A stretch of DNA of 64,000 bases from CAYXEN01 sp964464035 (GTDB lineage Bacteria; Krumholzibacteriota; Krumholzibacteriia; WVZY01), in NCBI GenBank assembly GCA_964464035.1, contig CAYXEN010000002.1, positions 28,133-92,132 of the forward strand, read 5' to 3'. The notes below the pieces were generated by a model. The model had not been told where the DNA came from and ran no database searches. It worked only from the letters and a program-made list of their open reading frames with translations. A program made the translations under genes and the position numbers. Below, piece after piece: positions 34,153 through 43,231 of this stretch. How positions within the stretch are numbered: the stretch's first letter is position 1; every line of letters starts with the position of its first letter.

Positions 34153-34838
34153 AAGCTTCGGATATATTCGAATACTACGAGAGCGAATCTCCCATCGCCA
34201 CGGAATTGCGAAGGCTGTATCACAATCTCACTACGCTCGACGGGGACAAGAAGAACAAGTCCTTTCTCGTTACGAGTTCCGAGAGAGGAGAGGGAAAGAG
34301 TACGATAACGTCCCATTTGGCGCTGACCGTGGCGCAGTTTCCAAGGAAGAAAGTCGTCGTGGTGGATGCCGATTTCAGGCGTCCGAGAATACACCAACTG
34401 TTCGGGTTGACCAATGCGGTGGGTCTCATAAGTTGCTTGCGTGACCTGAAGGACCCGATGAGCGTCGTGCAGGATACGAGGCTGGACAACTTGAAGGTCG
34501 TGACTTCAGGGGGATACAGCGAAACGCCGGCCCAGCTTTTCGAAACGGACGCCTTGACCGAATTCATGGAAAAGATGAAATTCTACTTCGACGTGGTGAT
34601 CGTGGACGGCGCTCCCATACTTGCGGTCAGCGATACCTTGTTCTTGTGCAACCGGATCGATGCGGTCCTTTTCGTGGTCCTCGTGGGCCGCACGCCGAAA
34701 CAAGTGGTCAAGCGCGCCAAGGAAATCTTGGTCGACTCCAAGGCAAACATCGCCGGCGTCGTCGTCAACAACGCTTCGGAGGTTCTGCCGTATTACTACG
34801 ACTACAAGTATTACGGTTACGGGCCCGACAGGGGTTGA
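34149..34838 (+). CDS. bacterial tyrosine kinase (CpsD/CapB/BY-kinase)
   Basis: A 229-residue cytoplasmic P-loop kinase. Walker A is SSERGEGKST (about 40-49), Walker A' is VVVVDADFRRP and Walker B is VVIVDGAP, the three BY-kinase motifs. The C-terminus ends in a tyrosine cluster (YYYDYKYYGYG), the autophosphorylation site of the family. It is split from its membrane partner Wzz as in Firmicutes rather than fused as in Wzc. It likely modulates polymer length or export by cycles of phosphorylation. Confidence 0.92.
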   Translation: MKASDIFEYYESESPIATELRRLYHNLTTLDGDKKNKSFLVTSSERGEGKSTITSHLALTVAQFPRKKVVVVDADFRRPRIHQLFGLTNAVGLISCLRDLKDPMSVVQDTRLDNLKVVTSGGYSETPAQLFETDALTEFMEKMKFYFDVVIVDGAPILAVSDTLFLCNRIDAVLFVVLVGRTPKQVVKRAKEILVDSKANIAGVVVNNASEVLPYYYDYKYYGYGPDRG

Positions 34839-34865
34839 TTGCAAACGGACAGGTTTGATGATCAA

Positions 34866-35912
34866 ATGCGTGTTGCGGCCTTTCCTTCCCATCTAGAATC
34901 CAATCCCTATTGTGACCTCCTCTACGACAACCTGCGGGATCTCGGTGTGGAGCTCGCCGAAGAAATGGAGCCTTCTTTCCGCGATTTCTGGAAGCATCGT
35001 CGCGAAGTCGACGTTCTGCATTTCCACTGGATCGAAAGATACTACCGGCACTGGAGGGGAGGCTGGTTTTCACGGATGACGCTGATCAGATTCAAGCTGC
35101 TCATACTTTTCGCCCGCTTGCTGGGTTACCGGATAGTCTGGACGATGCACAACCTGAAGCCCCATGAACCGGCCGCCGGGCGTTTGGACGACGACGCAAT
35201 AGCGTTCATGGCCGCGCACGCATCCACCGCGGTGCATTGCGAGAGGGCCAGGGAGCTTCTCGAGGAAAAGGCGGGGCTCGTTCGTACGGCGGTGATACCC
35301 CACGGCAACTACATCGGCTATTACCCGGTGCGTCATTCGCGGGAATCGGCGCGCAAGGAGCTCGGCATCGACGGGGATAAAACGGTCTTTCTGTTCTTCG
35401 GAATGATCAGGATGTACAAGGGAATCGGTGAGCTCTGCGAATCTTTTCGCGCGGTCGGTGCCGGCGACGCCATGCTCCTGATAGCGGGCAAGCCGTACGA
35501 AGAGAGGGAAGAGGATTTCATAGACGCGGTGAGGGAGGAATTCACCGAAAGCGGCATCCGCTTCGTCTGCGATTTCATCCCGGACGATGAAGTGGCCAAG
35601 TATTTCCTCGCATGTGACTTCGCGGTTTTTCCCTATCGCAACGTGTTGACGTCCGGCTCGGTGATACTGGCCCTGGGATTCGGCAGGTCGATCATAGCTC
35701 CTCGTATAGGATGCATAGCCGAGCTCGAGGATGAGGGGGTCGGAATATTCTACGACCCCGAAGAGGAGGGAGGGCTCGAGCGGGCCATTCGGGCCGCCTT
35801 GCGGGTAGAAAGCACCGAAGAGATGGCGAGGAGAGCCCGCGATCTCGCGCGAGGGCTGAGCTGGCGAACGATCGCGGAGGAGTATCTCTCACTCTACGGG
35901 CAGGGAGGTTGA
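34866..35912 (+). CDS. glycosyltransferase (GT-B fold, family 4-like)
   Basis: A 348-residue GT-B enzyme. The N-terminal half opens with VAAFPSHLESNPYCDLLYDNL and VDVLHFHWIERYYRHW, and the C-terminal half has FLFFGMIRMYKGIGEL and the FAVFPYRNVLTSGS donor-site region. ATG at 34866 is chosen over TTG at 34839 because it begins the family N-terminus. Members often lie in exopolysaccharide clusters and transfer one sugar to the lipid-linked repeat unit; donor and acceptor are unknown. Confidence 0.85.
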   Translation: MRVAAFPSHLESNPYCDLLYDNLRDLGVELAEEMEPSFRDFWKHRREVDVLHFHWIERYYRHWRGGWFSRMTLIRFKLLILFARLLGYRIVWTMHNLKPHEPAAGRLDDDAIAFMAAHASTAVHCERARELLEEKAGLVRTAVIPHGNYIGYYPVRHSRESARKELGIDGDKTVFLFFGMIRMYKGIGELCESFRAVGAGDAMLLIAGKPYEEREEDFIDAVREEFTESGIRFVCDFIPDDEVAKYFLACDFAVFPYRNVLTSGSVILALGFGRSIIAPRIGCIAELEDEGVGIFYDPEEEGGLERAIRAALRVESTEEMARRARDLARGLSWRTIAEEYLSLYGQGG

Positions 35913-35954
35913 ACCATTCCCGGCGTTGCGGAACAAGCAAGCAGCAGTGTCGAT

Positions 35955-37247
35955 ATGAAGAGGGTTCTGATCGTATCGTATCATTTCCCGCCGATCGTGA
36001 GCGCGGGCGTGCCCCGGATCAGATACATAACCAGGCACCTGCTCGCCGAGGGTTGGCGGGTCACTGTCCTCTCGGTGGAGAAATCCTACTGTGAAAAGAA
36101 CGATCCGGACACTCTACGATGGATACCGCCGGGCGTCGAGATCGTCAGGACGGGATCCTTCGAGGTCGATGTGATCGATCCCGGCAATGCCGCTTCGTCG
36201 CAAAACGATCGTGGCGGGTTTCTCGCCCGTCTGGCCTGGTTTCTTCGCAAGGTCGCGTACCGCGTCTTGTTCAGGTTCCTGGCTTTCCCCGACAGGCAGA
36301 TCGGCTGGTTCGTGCCTCTTCTGGTGACCGCCGAAAGGCTGCTGCGTTCGAAGAGGTATGACGTAGTCCTGAGCTCCAGTCCGCCTCATTCGACGCATCT
36401 GTCCTTGTGGCTGCTGCGCAAGTTCCGGCACTTCAAATGGGTTGCGGACTTCAGGGATCCCTGGACGACGCCGTCTTTCTACTATCGCGGCGGGATATCG
36501 CGCGCCATCGCCGAGAAGATGGAACGGCTGGTGCTCAAAGGATGCGACGTGGTGATTGCAAACACGCAAGGCAACAAGAGGGCGCTGCTCGAAAAGTTTC
36601 CTTTCCTCGATTCCGAGGCGGTGGCCGTGGTAAACAACGGATTCGACGAAAAAGAGGAGATCGATTACGGAATAGATCCCGCCGACGTCGCCTGCGATTT
36701 TGTCTATACGGGCGAAGTCTATGAGGGCATGCTCGACCTGTACATCGAAGCCGTGGAACACCTGTTGCGAAATGGACTCGGGCCCGTTCCCAGGCTGTTC
36801 GTCTACGGACAAATGGATTCCGAATGCCTGGATCTGCTCGAGCGCTCGCCTGCGCGTCGCTATATCGAATGGAAAGGCAGCGTGTCCTATGCACGCAGCT
36901 TGGGATTGATGAGAAAAGCCAATGCGCTGCTCCTCATCCTGCCGCATACCGAGAGGGGAAAGACATGGGTCCCAAGCAAGTTGTACGCCTACCTGTTCGC
37001 CGGCCGACCGATCCTGGCCATAGCTCCGGTCGGGGACGCGACGGATATAATAGCCAGAACCGGAACCGGAGTCGGCTTGACGAATCCCGACCCCGTCGAT
37101 GTCGCCGGATCATTGGCGCATTTCGTCGATGAAATGCGGCGGGGAAGGCTGGATCTCGCGAGGAACGAGGAAGCGATAAGCGAATTCTCGGCATCCCGCG
37201 TGGCGGGTCGCATCGAGAAAATCCTGGCGAAAGCGAGCGGCCCATGA
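35955..37247 (+). CDS. glycosyltransferase family 4-like protein
   Basis: A 430-residue GT-B glycosyltransferase. It starts with KRVLIVSYHFPPIVSAGVPR, typical of the GT4 'YYFPP' group, has SSSPPHSTHLSLWLLRK and WVADFRDPWT in the acceptor domain, and DFVYTGEVYEG, VPSKLYAYLFAGRPILAI in the donor domain. Its stop overlaps the start of the polymerase/ligase gene by 4 nt. Donor sugar not predictable. Confidence 0.88.
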   Translation: MKRVLIVSYHFPPIVSAGVPRIRYITRHLLAEGWRVTVLSVEKSYCEKNDPDTLRWIPPGVEIVRTGSFEVDVIDPGNAASSQNDRGGFLARLAWFLRKVAYRVLFRFLAFPDRQIGWFVPLLVTAERLLRSKRYDVVLSSSPPHSTHLSLWLLRKFRHFKWVADFRDPWTTPSFYYRGGISRAIAEKMERLVLKGCDVVIANTQGNKRALLEKFPFLDSEAVAVVNNGFDEKEEIDYGIDPADVACDFVYTGEVYEGMLDLYIEAVEHLLRNGLGPVPRLFVYGQMDSECLDLLERSPARRYIEWKGSVSYARSLGLMRKANALLLILPHTERGKTWVPSKLYAYLFAGRPILAIAPVGDATDIIARTGTGVGLTNPDPVDVAGSLAHFVDEMRRGRLDLARNEEAISEFSASRVAGRIEKILAKASGP

Positions 37248-38644
37248 TGGAAAGACGCACGAAATCCATCGCTCTCATCACGATCGCTGCATCGACCCTG
37301 GCTGCGGCGTTCGCCCTGTTGTTGTTGCATTCGGTCAAGATAGGCGTCGCCGCCTATATCGTTGGAGTGGGAGTGGTGATGCTTCTCATGGAGCCGTTCG
37401 TCGGTCTGATAAACTACCTCATATTCCTGTACATTCGACCGCAGGAATTTCTGCCCGGCTTCGTGGGACTCCCGGTGATGCTCATGATCGGCGGTGCGAC
37501 TTTCGTGGTCATGCTCATCAATCATGCGATGATGAAAAAAACGCTCGCCATGACGAAGGCGCCGCAGAACATCCTGATGTTGCTTCTCCTGGCCGCCATC
37601 GTGATGTCACATCTGAGTCATCTCTATTTGCACGCTGCGATCGATTCCGGACGTGCTTTCCTCAGTACGGTGGTCATGTATCTGCTAATAGCAAACCTCG
37701 CCCTGAGCGAGAGGAACCTGAAGATCACCCTGTACCTGATGACGATACTCACAGTGTTCATGGCTCTTCAGGGGATAAAACAATACTATACGGGCGTAGG
37801 CATAGCCGGCCAAACCCTGATTGAAGGCAGGATAAGGGGAATCGGGATCTTTTCGGACCCGAACGACCTGGCGCTGACATTCCTCATAGTGCTGCCTTTC
37901 GCGTTCTTCACTTTGATCGATTCGAGGAATCTCATGGTGAAGACGACCGCGGTGATCGCGATGGCGGTCCTCGTCTACGCCCTCTATCTTACCAATTCGC
38001 GAGGCGGATTCTTGAGCTTTGGAATGCTCGTGTTCCTGCTCTTCGTGCGTCGATTCGGCCTGATCCCGGGTCTTGCCGCCGGAGCCGCGATGTTTTTCGT
38101 GATGTTCGCGTTCGGTCCGTCCCGGATGTCGGAGCTGTCCCCCGAGGAGGCGTCCGCCTATGGGAGGATAGAAGCTTGGGGAAGAGGACTGGAAATGCTC
38201 CGCGCCAACCCGCTCTTTGGTGTGGGGCAGGGAAGGTTCATGGATTTTCACTTCCGCACCGCGCACAATTCGTTCGTGCTCTGCGCCAGCGAGTTGGGGC
38301 TCTTCGGATTCTACAGCTGGTTGACCTTGTTGTTGATATCGATGAAGAACATGTTCTTCGTCAGCCGCGAGGCGCGGGCCAACGGAATGCGGGAGAACGC
38401 CGTCATAGCGGATTCGATCTTCTTCGCATTCGTGGGATTCCTGACCGCAGCGTTTTTCCTTTCCCGCACCTACAACGATCTGCTCTATGTGCTCGTGGGA
38501 TTGAGCGCCGCCGCGACGCAGGTTTTCGTCGCCAGAACCGGCGAGAAATACGTGCTCATGGACAGGAGAGACCTGCTGCAGGGATTCGGGCTCATGGTCG
38601 GTGTTCTCGTCCTGCTGAAGATCATAGTCATGTTGTACTGGTGA
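37244..38644 (+). CDS. O-antigen ligase/polymerase family membrane protein
   Basis: A 466-residue membrane protein with about 11-12 transmembrane segments and the Wzy_C (O-antigen ligase) region: GIFSDPNDLALTFLIVLPF, LYLTNSRGGFLSF, and the large periplasmic loop with GRIEAWGRGLEMLRANPLFGVGQG and TAHNSFVLCASELGLFG. It could polymerise the repeat units or ligate them to an acceptor; in exosortase loci the former is usual. It overlaps the preceding glycosyltransferase by ATGA. Confidence 0.88.
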   Translation: MMERRTKSIALITIAASTLAAAFALLLLHSVKIGVAAYIVGVGVVMLLMEPFVGLINYLIFLYIRPQEFLPGFVGLPVMLMIGGATFVVMLINHAMMKKTLAMTKAPQNILMLLLLAAIVMSHLSHLYLHAAIDSGRAFLSTVVMYLLIANLALSERNLKITLYLMTILTVFMALQGIKQYYTGVGIAGQTLIEGRIRGIGIFSDPNDLALTFLIVLPFAFFTLIDSRNLMVKTTAVIAMAVLVYALYLTNSRGGFLSFGMLVFLLFVRRFGLIPGLAAGAAMFFVMFAFGPSRMSELSPEEASAYGRIEAWGRGLEMLRANPLFGVGQGRFMDFHFRTAHNSFVLCASELGLFGFYSWLTLLLISMKNMFFVSREARANGMRENAVIADSIFFAFVGFLTAAFFLSRTYNDLLYVLVGLSAAATQVFVARTGEKYVLMDRRDLLQGFGLMVGVLVLLKIIVMLYW

Positions 38645-38648
38645 AGAC

Positions 38649-39797
38649 ATGCATGTAATCATCCTCGTCACGTCGGTTCTTGCGCTGGTCTTGCTCGGCG
38701 CCCTCGCGCGCAGGAAGAACGTGGACATAATAGTCCTGGGTTCGATCAAGAGACGCCCGCCTCGTTGCGACGGGAAGAGGCACGTGTTTTTCTGCTTCGT
38801 GGATCACTTCGAACCGATGTGGAAGGGAGCCGATGAGAACTCGGCCCTGGAGAGGGTCCGCATGTGGCTTTCGAGGTATCCGGTGGTCACGGCGGGGCTC
38901 GAGGACGGGGGAGGGCGGCCGCCGCAGCATACCTTTTTCTACCCCGAGGAAGAGTACCACCCGCAATGCCTGGACATGCTTGCCGAACTCCGGCGCAAGG
39001 GCTTGGGCGACGTGGAAATCCACCTTCATCACGACAACGACACTTCGGAATCGCTGCGGGAGAAGCTGCAGAATTTCAAGGGGGTTCTTCGGCGAAGGCA
39101 CGGGCTTCTCAGGGAGAATCCCCGAACCGGTGAGATCGAATACGGTTTCATACACGGCAACTGGGCGCTCGACGACTCCGGGCCGGGTGGAAGGTATTGC
39201 GGAGTGCGCGACGAGATCACGATCCTCGAGGAGACCGGTTGTTACGCCGACTTCACTTTTCCGTCGGCGCCGCATCCGACGCAACCGCCTATGATCAACG
39301 TGATCTACTACGCCACCGATGATCCCGTCAAAGCCAAGAGTCATCACCGGGGGCGCGAAGTCGTCTTCGGCAGGCATACGGGCGGCGATCTCCTCATGAT
39401 AACCGGCCCGCTCGCCGTGAACTGGAGGCTGCGGAGGCGGGGTATATTTCCCGCCATCGAGAACGGGGACGTAACATCGATCAATCCTCCCGTGCCGGCG
39501 AGAATCGACCTTTGGGTGAAGACCGCCATCGGCGTGCGCGGTTGGCCCGGTTGGATTTTCATCAAGGTCCATACTCACGGAGCCCAGGAAGCGAACTCGA
39601 GCTTTCTTCTCGGGGAAGGGATCAAGATGCTGCACGAACATCTAGCGGGGAGGTACAACGACGGTCGGAACTACGTGCTCCACTACGTGACCTCGTGGGA
39701 AACGGCCAACTGCGTGCGGATCCTGGAAAAAGGGGACAGGGAAGGAATTAGCCTGGTGGAGGCCTTCGATTACGACGCGGCCTGGAACCGCATCTGA
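38649..39797 (+). CDS. NodB-like polysaccharide deacetylase-fold protein, membrane-anchored
   Basis: A 382-residue protein with an N-terminal membrane helix (about 2-20). The body resembles a polysaccharide-deacetylase fold: FCFVDHFEPMW (possible catalytic Asp and metal site), HTFFYPEEEYH, VEIHLHHDND (HxxxD-like metal motif) and GFIHGNWALDD. These are looser than the classical NodB motifs, so a true deacetylase role is inference. It lies directly after the O-antigen polymerase gene and faces the periplasm, where it could trim N-acetyl groups from the polymer. Confidence 0.65.
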   Translation: MHVIILVTSVLALVLLGALARRKNVDIIVLGSIKRRPPRCDGKRHVFFCFVDHFEPMWKGADENSALERVRMWLSRYPVVTAGLEDGGGRPPQHTFFYPEEEYHPQCLDMLAELRRKGLGDVEIHLHHDNDTSESLREKLQNFKGVLRRRHGLLRENPRTGEIEYGFIHGNWALDDSGPGGRYCGVRDEITILEETGCYADFTFPSAPHPTQPPMINVIYYATDDPVKAKSHHRGREVVFGRHTGGDLLMITGPLAVNWRLRRRGIFPAIENGDVTSINPPVPARIDLWVKTAIGVRGWPGWIFIKVHTHGAQEANSSFLLGEGIKMLHEHLAGRYNDGRNYVLHYVTSWETANCVRILEKGDREGISLVEAFDYDAAWNRI

Positions 39798-39805
39798 TTT
39801 TTCCC

Positions 39806-39834
39806 TTGCTTGAACGAGCTCATCCACATAATGT
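39806..39834 (+). promoter_or_regulatory. candidate sigma-70 promoter before the FN3/exosortase genes
   Basis: TTGCTT (39806-39811) and TAATGT (39829-39834) with a 17-bp spacer, about 100 bp before the start at 39934. It lies in the only gap longer than 100 bp between 30.5 and 48.3 kb. Confidence 0.4.
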
Positions 39835-39933
39835 TGCCTTGATCGAACGATCCACTCCACAAGCCCGGCGGATGATTGCTTGCATATTTCTTGCTCTGCA
39901 TCTGGGAACCCTTCAGAGAGAGGCATTGACTTC

Positions 39934-41769
39934 ATGCGCGGTGCAGCCGAGAAGTTCATCAAGGTTTGTGGTTTGGGAGCATTGTTCCTTTTGATTGCCC
40001 CCGGTTCCTCATCCATCCGCGCCGTCGAGAAAGGGAACGCCAAGGAGGGCGGCTCGGCCGCAGCGGAAAACCTTGCATTTTTGGTTTTCGAGGCGAATCC
40101 CGACGCATCATACGACATAGGCAAGAACGGTTCGGGCCTCGTTTCAGTGGTTTCCACCACAAACGGCACTATCGGGTTTTCCGACCTCGCCAACACGCTC
40201 GATACCTATTCGTTCATTATGACGGGCAGCAACCCACAGCCGCCGTCGGCTCCGAGCGGCCTGACCGTGGTGGGTGGCGACGCCGGATGCGCGCAGTGTG
40301 ACTGGTTGCACAATCCCGAACCGAATGTAACCGGATACAGGCTCTATTTCGGGGCATCGTCCGTGGCCCAAGGCGCCGCGGCCTACGACGACTCGGTCGA
40401 CGTAACCGGGACGGTTCATTTCAATCTCTGCGGCCTGGTGGAGGGGAACTACTATTTCGCGTTGAGAGCTATAAACAGCTTCGGTTTGCTCAGCACCTAC
40501 TCGCAGGAAGTCTCGGCCTACGTCGGAACGGGATCGGCTCAGGGACCTTCTCCTCCTCAGCAGGTGGGTGTAGTCGAGAGCACTCCCGGCTGCGCGTCTG
40601 TTTCATGGAGCCCCAACTCCGAGGTCGACATAGCCGGCTACATGGTTTTCTACGGCACCGAGAGCGTAGCGGGCGGAGTGGCGGCTCAATATACGGATTC
40701 GCTCGACGCCGGGAACGCCACGGCCAAGACAGTGTGCGGGTTGGCGCCGGGAACATACTATTTCGCCGTGAAGGCGTACAATACGAGCGGGGTATACAGC
40801 GCTTACTCGATCGAGAGGGTGTTGGATGTGCAGGGCGCGGACTTGGCTGCGCCGACTTTTTCGAATCTTTCTCCTGCAGACGGGAGCATCGGGGTTCCCC
40901 TCAACACCGCCGTGGCTTTCACGGTGTCGGATGCGATGAGCGGGGTGGATACGAACAGCGTAGCCGTGCTCATAAACGGCTCGCCGCCCGCCTCGATCGT
41001 TTTCAGCGGGGATGCCGCCGCAACGCACGTGAGCTGCAAGCCGGGCTCGGCTCTGCCGGTTCAGAGCCTCGTCACCGTATCAGTGACGGCGGGTGATCGC
41101 GCGGTGCCCTCCAACGTCGATTCGGTCTCATGGAGTTTCACGACGGGCTCGGGGGCGGACGGCACCCCACCGGAGTTCTGTTGCCTGAATCCCGGTTCGG
41201 GCAGCGCCGACGTTTCCCCTTCGACGAACATAGTGATCGGGATAAGCGATTCGGAATCCGGGGTCGATCCGGGAAGCCTGAAGCTCTTCGTGAACGACCT
41301 GCCGGCGGATTACACGCTGGAAGGGGACGACAACAAGAACCTCCGCCTGGTTTACGTGAACACGGAAGGGTTCCCTCTCGGCGAAGTGGTAAGGGTTAGA
41401 GTGGATGCCTGCGACCTGGCGTTGCCTGCGAATTGCTCGTCGCTTCTCGATTATTCTTTCACCGTTTCCGCCACGCCGGACGCGGCCGGCGCGGCCGCCA
41501 TAGTTCCCGACGGATTCTGGGCCGAAGACCCGACGAAACCGCTCCAGGTCAAGAATATTCCGCTGGGATGGACGGTCCGCATCTTCGATGTGTCGGGACG
41601 CAAAGTCAGAACGTTCAAGAACGAGATGCGCGACGGCCTGGACTGGACGTGGGATTTCAAGAATGACGGCAATCGCCGGGTGGTTAGATCGTTGTATCTG
41701 GTGAGAGTGACCGACGCGAGCGGGCGGGTGAGGCAGGCGGGTAGGTTCCTCGTCCAGAGAGTTCCATGA
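39934..41769 (+). CDS. secreted FN3/Ig-like repeat protein with FlgD/T9SS-like C-terminal domain
   Basis: A 611-residue exported protein. Signal peptide: hydrophobic FIKVCGLGALFLLIAPG, about residues 8-24. Two fibronectin type III modules (about 85-280; repeated GYRLYFGASSVAQGAA / GYMVFYGTESVAGGVA and the matching NYYFALRAINS / TYYFAVKAYNT) are followed by two Ig-like Big_5 modules (FSNLSPADGSIGVPLNTAV and LNPGSGSADVSPSTNIV). The C-terminal about 70 residues (VRIFDVSGRKVRTF, LYLVRVTDASGRVRQAG) look like the FlgD/type-IX-sorting beta domain common in FCB bacteria. No PEP-CTERM tail. Its stop overlaps the exosortase start by 4 nt. Probably a surface or matrix protein. Confidence 0.8.
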   Translation: MRGAAEKFIKVCGLGALFLLIAPGSSSIRAVEKGNAKEGGSAAAENLAFLVFEANPDASYDIGKNGSGLVSVVSTTNGTIGFSDLANTLDTYSFIMTGSNPQPPSAPSGLTVVGGDAGCAQCDWLHNPEPNVTGYRLYFGASSVAQGAAAYDDSVDVTGTVHFNLCGLVEGNYYFALRAINSFGLLSTYSQEVSAYVGTGSAQGPSPPQQVGVVESTPGCASVSWSPNSEVDIAGYMVFYGTESVAGGVAAQYTDSLDAGNATAKTVCGLAPGTYYFAVKAYNTSGVYSAYSIERVLDVQGADLAAPTFSNLSPADGSIGVPLNTAVAFTVSDAMSGVDTNSVAVLINGSPPASIVFSGDAAATHVSCKPGSALPVQSLVTVSVTAGDRAVPSNVDSVSWSFTTGSGADGTPPEFCCLNPGSGSADVSPSTNIVIGISDSESGVDPGSLKLFVNDLPADYTLEGDDNKNLRLVYVNTEGFPLGEVVRVRVDACDLALPANCSSLLDYSFTVSATPDAAGAAAIVPDGFWAEDPTKPLQVKNIPLGWTVRIFDVSGRKVRTFKNEMRDGLDWTWDFKNDGNRRVVRSLYLVRVTDASGRVRQAGRFLVQRVP

Positions 41770-42617
41770 TGTACGCTGACGCCAGGGCATGGAGAAGCTC
41801 CTTGGGCTTGAAGACGGCTCTTTTCGCGTTGCTCATCCTCGGAGCCTATTGGTTCGTCATCCTCGATCTCCTGAGGCAACTACTCGAAGATCCAAATTAC
41901 GCTTATGGATTGTTCGTACCCGCCCTTGCGCTCTTGCTGGCGGTGAGGAGACGCGAACGTTTTAGACGGGCAGAACCCGGCTCCAGCGCCTTGGGTCTGG
42001 TTCTCATACTTCTCGGCGGCCTCGTCTATCTCTTCGGTGTCTTGGCGTCGGAACATTTCACGAGCAGGATCTCCATGATACCGGTGTTGGAAGGCGCATT
42101 CCTGGTATTGCAGGGCAGGGCGAGAACGCGGGTGATGATCTTCCCGATCCTCTTCCTGGCCTTGATGGTGCCGCTGCCGTATATAATCTACTACAAGATC
42201 ACGTTCCCCCTCCAGCTCTTGAGCTCCCGGTTGGCGGAATCATTGATAACGGCGATCGGCATTCCGGTGCAGAGGTGGGGCAACATGCTCAAGCTCGAAG
42301 GTTACACGCTGGAGGTCGTGACGGCATGCAGCGGCCTGCGCTCCATGATGACCCTGGGAACGCTGGCCGTGTTCATGAGCGAATTTCTCGATCTCAAATG
42401 GAGGATGAAGCTGCTTTTCGTCGTTCTCTCGGTGCCGGTGGCCGTAACGGCGAATACCTTGAGGTTGACGTTCACGGCGGCGCTGGCTTCACTGTCCGAT
42501 GCGGCGGCGGCGGACGAGTTCCTGCACGACTTTTCGGGACTCGTCGTGTTCGTCCTGGGGGCGATTCTGCTCGCCGCCTTGGGAATGGGATTTGAATGGT
42601 TGGAGAAAAGAGCATAG
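41766..42617 (+). CDS. exosortase (Xrt family transpeptidase-like membrane protease)
   Basis: A 283-residue polytopic protein (about eight membrane helices). The exosortase catalytic set is present: Cys188 in TACSGLRS, Arg233 in NTLRLT and His254 in FLHDFSG. The upstream PNYAYGLFVP segment is also characteristic. Exosortases cut PEP-CTERM-type tails and hand proteins to an extracellular matrix, always beside exopolysaccharide genes as here. The following EpsI gene overlaps by 22 nt. No clear PEP-CTERM substrate is encoded in the window, so substrates must lie elsewhere or carry a divergent tail. Confidence 0.93.
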   Translation: MMYADARAWRSSLGLKTALFALLILGAYWFVILDLLRQLLEDPNYAYGLFVPALALLLAVRRRERFRRAEPGSSALGLVLILLGGLVYLFGVLASEHFTSRISMIPVLEGAFLVLQGRARTRVMIFPILFLALMVPLPYIIYYKITFPLQLLSSRLAESLITAIGIPVQRWGNMLKLEGYTLEVVTACSGLRSMMTLGTLAVFMSEFLDLKWRMKLLFVVLSVPVAVTANTLRLTFTAALASLSDAAAADEFLHDFSGLVVFVLGAILLAALGMGFEWLEKRA

Positions 42618-43231
42618 TGTTGGCTGCGGGGGTTCTGCTGTCGCTTCTTGCGGGTGCGGGAAACGTTTACAGGTTCGAGACTCCGGGTTCGAAAGCCGGG
42701 GACGTCCTGCGAATCGCCGATCTCGATTTCGAGAGTTGTTCGCATGAGGACATCGACTTGGACGAGGCTTTCGAGCGCAGCCTCGGCGCGGACGACTTCG
42801 TTTTCAGAGTGTACAGTTGCGGGGATGGGCGCCCCGTTTGGCTCTTCATAGGATATTTCTCGTCACCCGGCGAGGGGTCCCAGATCCATTCCCCCAAGCA
42901 TTGTTACCCCGGCAGCGGATGGAACATACTTGGAGAAAGGCCGGTCCCCGCACCTTGGGGAGAGGGCAGCATCAGGGCCCTTTCAGTGAGCAACGGCAGG
43001 GCCAGGAGGGGTGTTTTCTATTGGTTCTATACCGGCGATGAAGTGATAAGCGATGAGTACGGGCTGAAGATTCATCAGGTCGTGAGCGCGCTCCGGCGGA
43101 GGGCTCCGAGCGTTTGCTTCGTCAGGATATCCACCCCGGAACTGGATGCGGGCGAGACAGAATCCATACTTGCTGAATTCGCCCGCAAGGTGCAGGCTTC
43201 ACTCGAGAAGGCTTTCAAGGAACGTCGATGA
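42596..43231 (+). CDS. EpsI family exosortase-associated protein (DUF3485)
   Basis: A 211-residue protein with an N-terminal membrane anchor (about 6-20) and a periplasmic domain. The EpsI hallmarks are VWLFIGYFSS, the QIHSPKHCYPGSGW cysteine motif and FYWFYTGDEVISDEYGLK. EpsI is often fused to exosortase C-termini or encoded immediately beside it; its biochemical role is unknown. It overlaps both neighbours (exosortase by 22 nt, next membrane gene by 4 nt). Confidence 0.9.
   Translation: MVGEKSIVLAAGVLLSLLAGAGNVYRFETPGSKAGDVLRIADLDFESCSHEDIDLDEAFERSLGADDFVFRVYSCGDGRPVWLFIGYFSSPGEGSQIHSPKHCYPGSGWNILGERPVPAPWGEGSIRALSVSNGRARRGVFYWFYTGDEVISDEYGLKIHQVVSALRRRAPSVCFVRISTPELDAGETESILAEFARKVQASLEKAFKERR

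Noticed and set aside
39934..41769. PEP-CTERM substrate for the exosortase
   Set aside because: The C-terminus ends FLVQRVP with beta-type sequence and lacks a PEP motif, membrane helix and basic cluster. No other protein in the window has such a tail.
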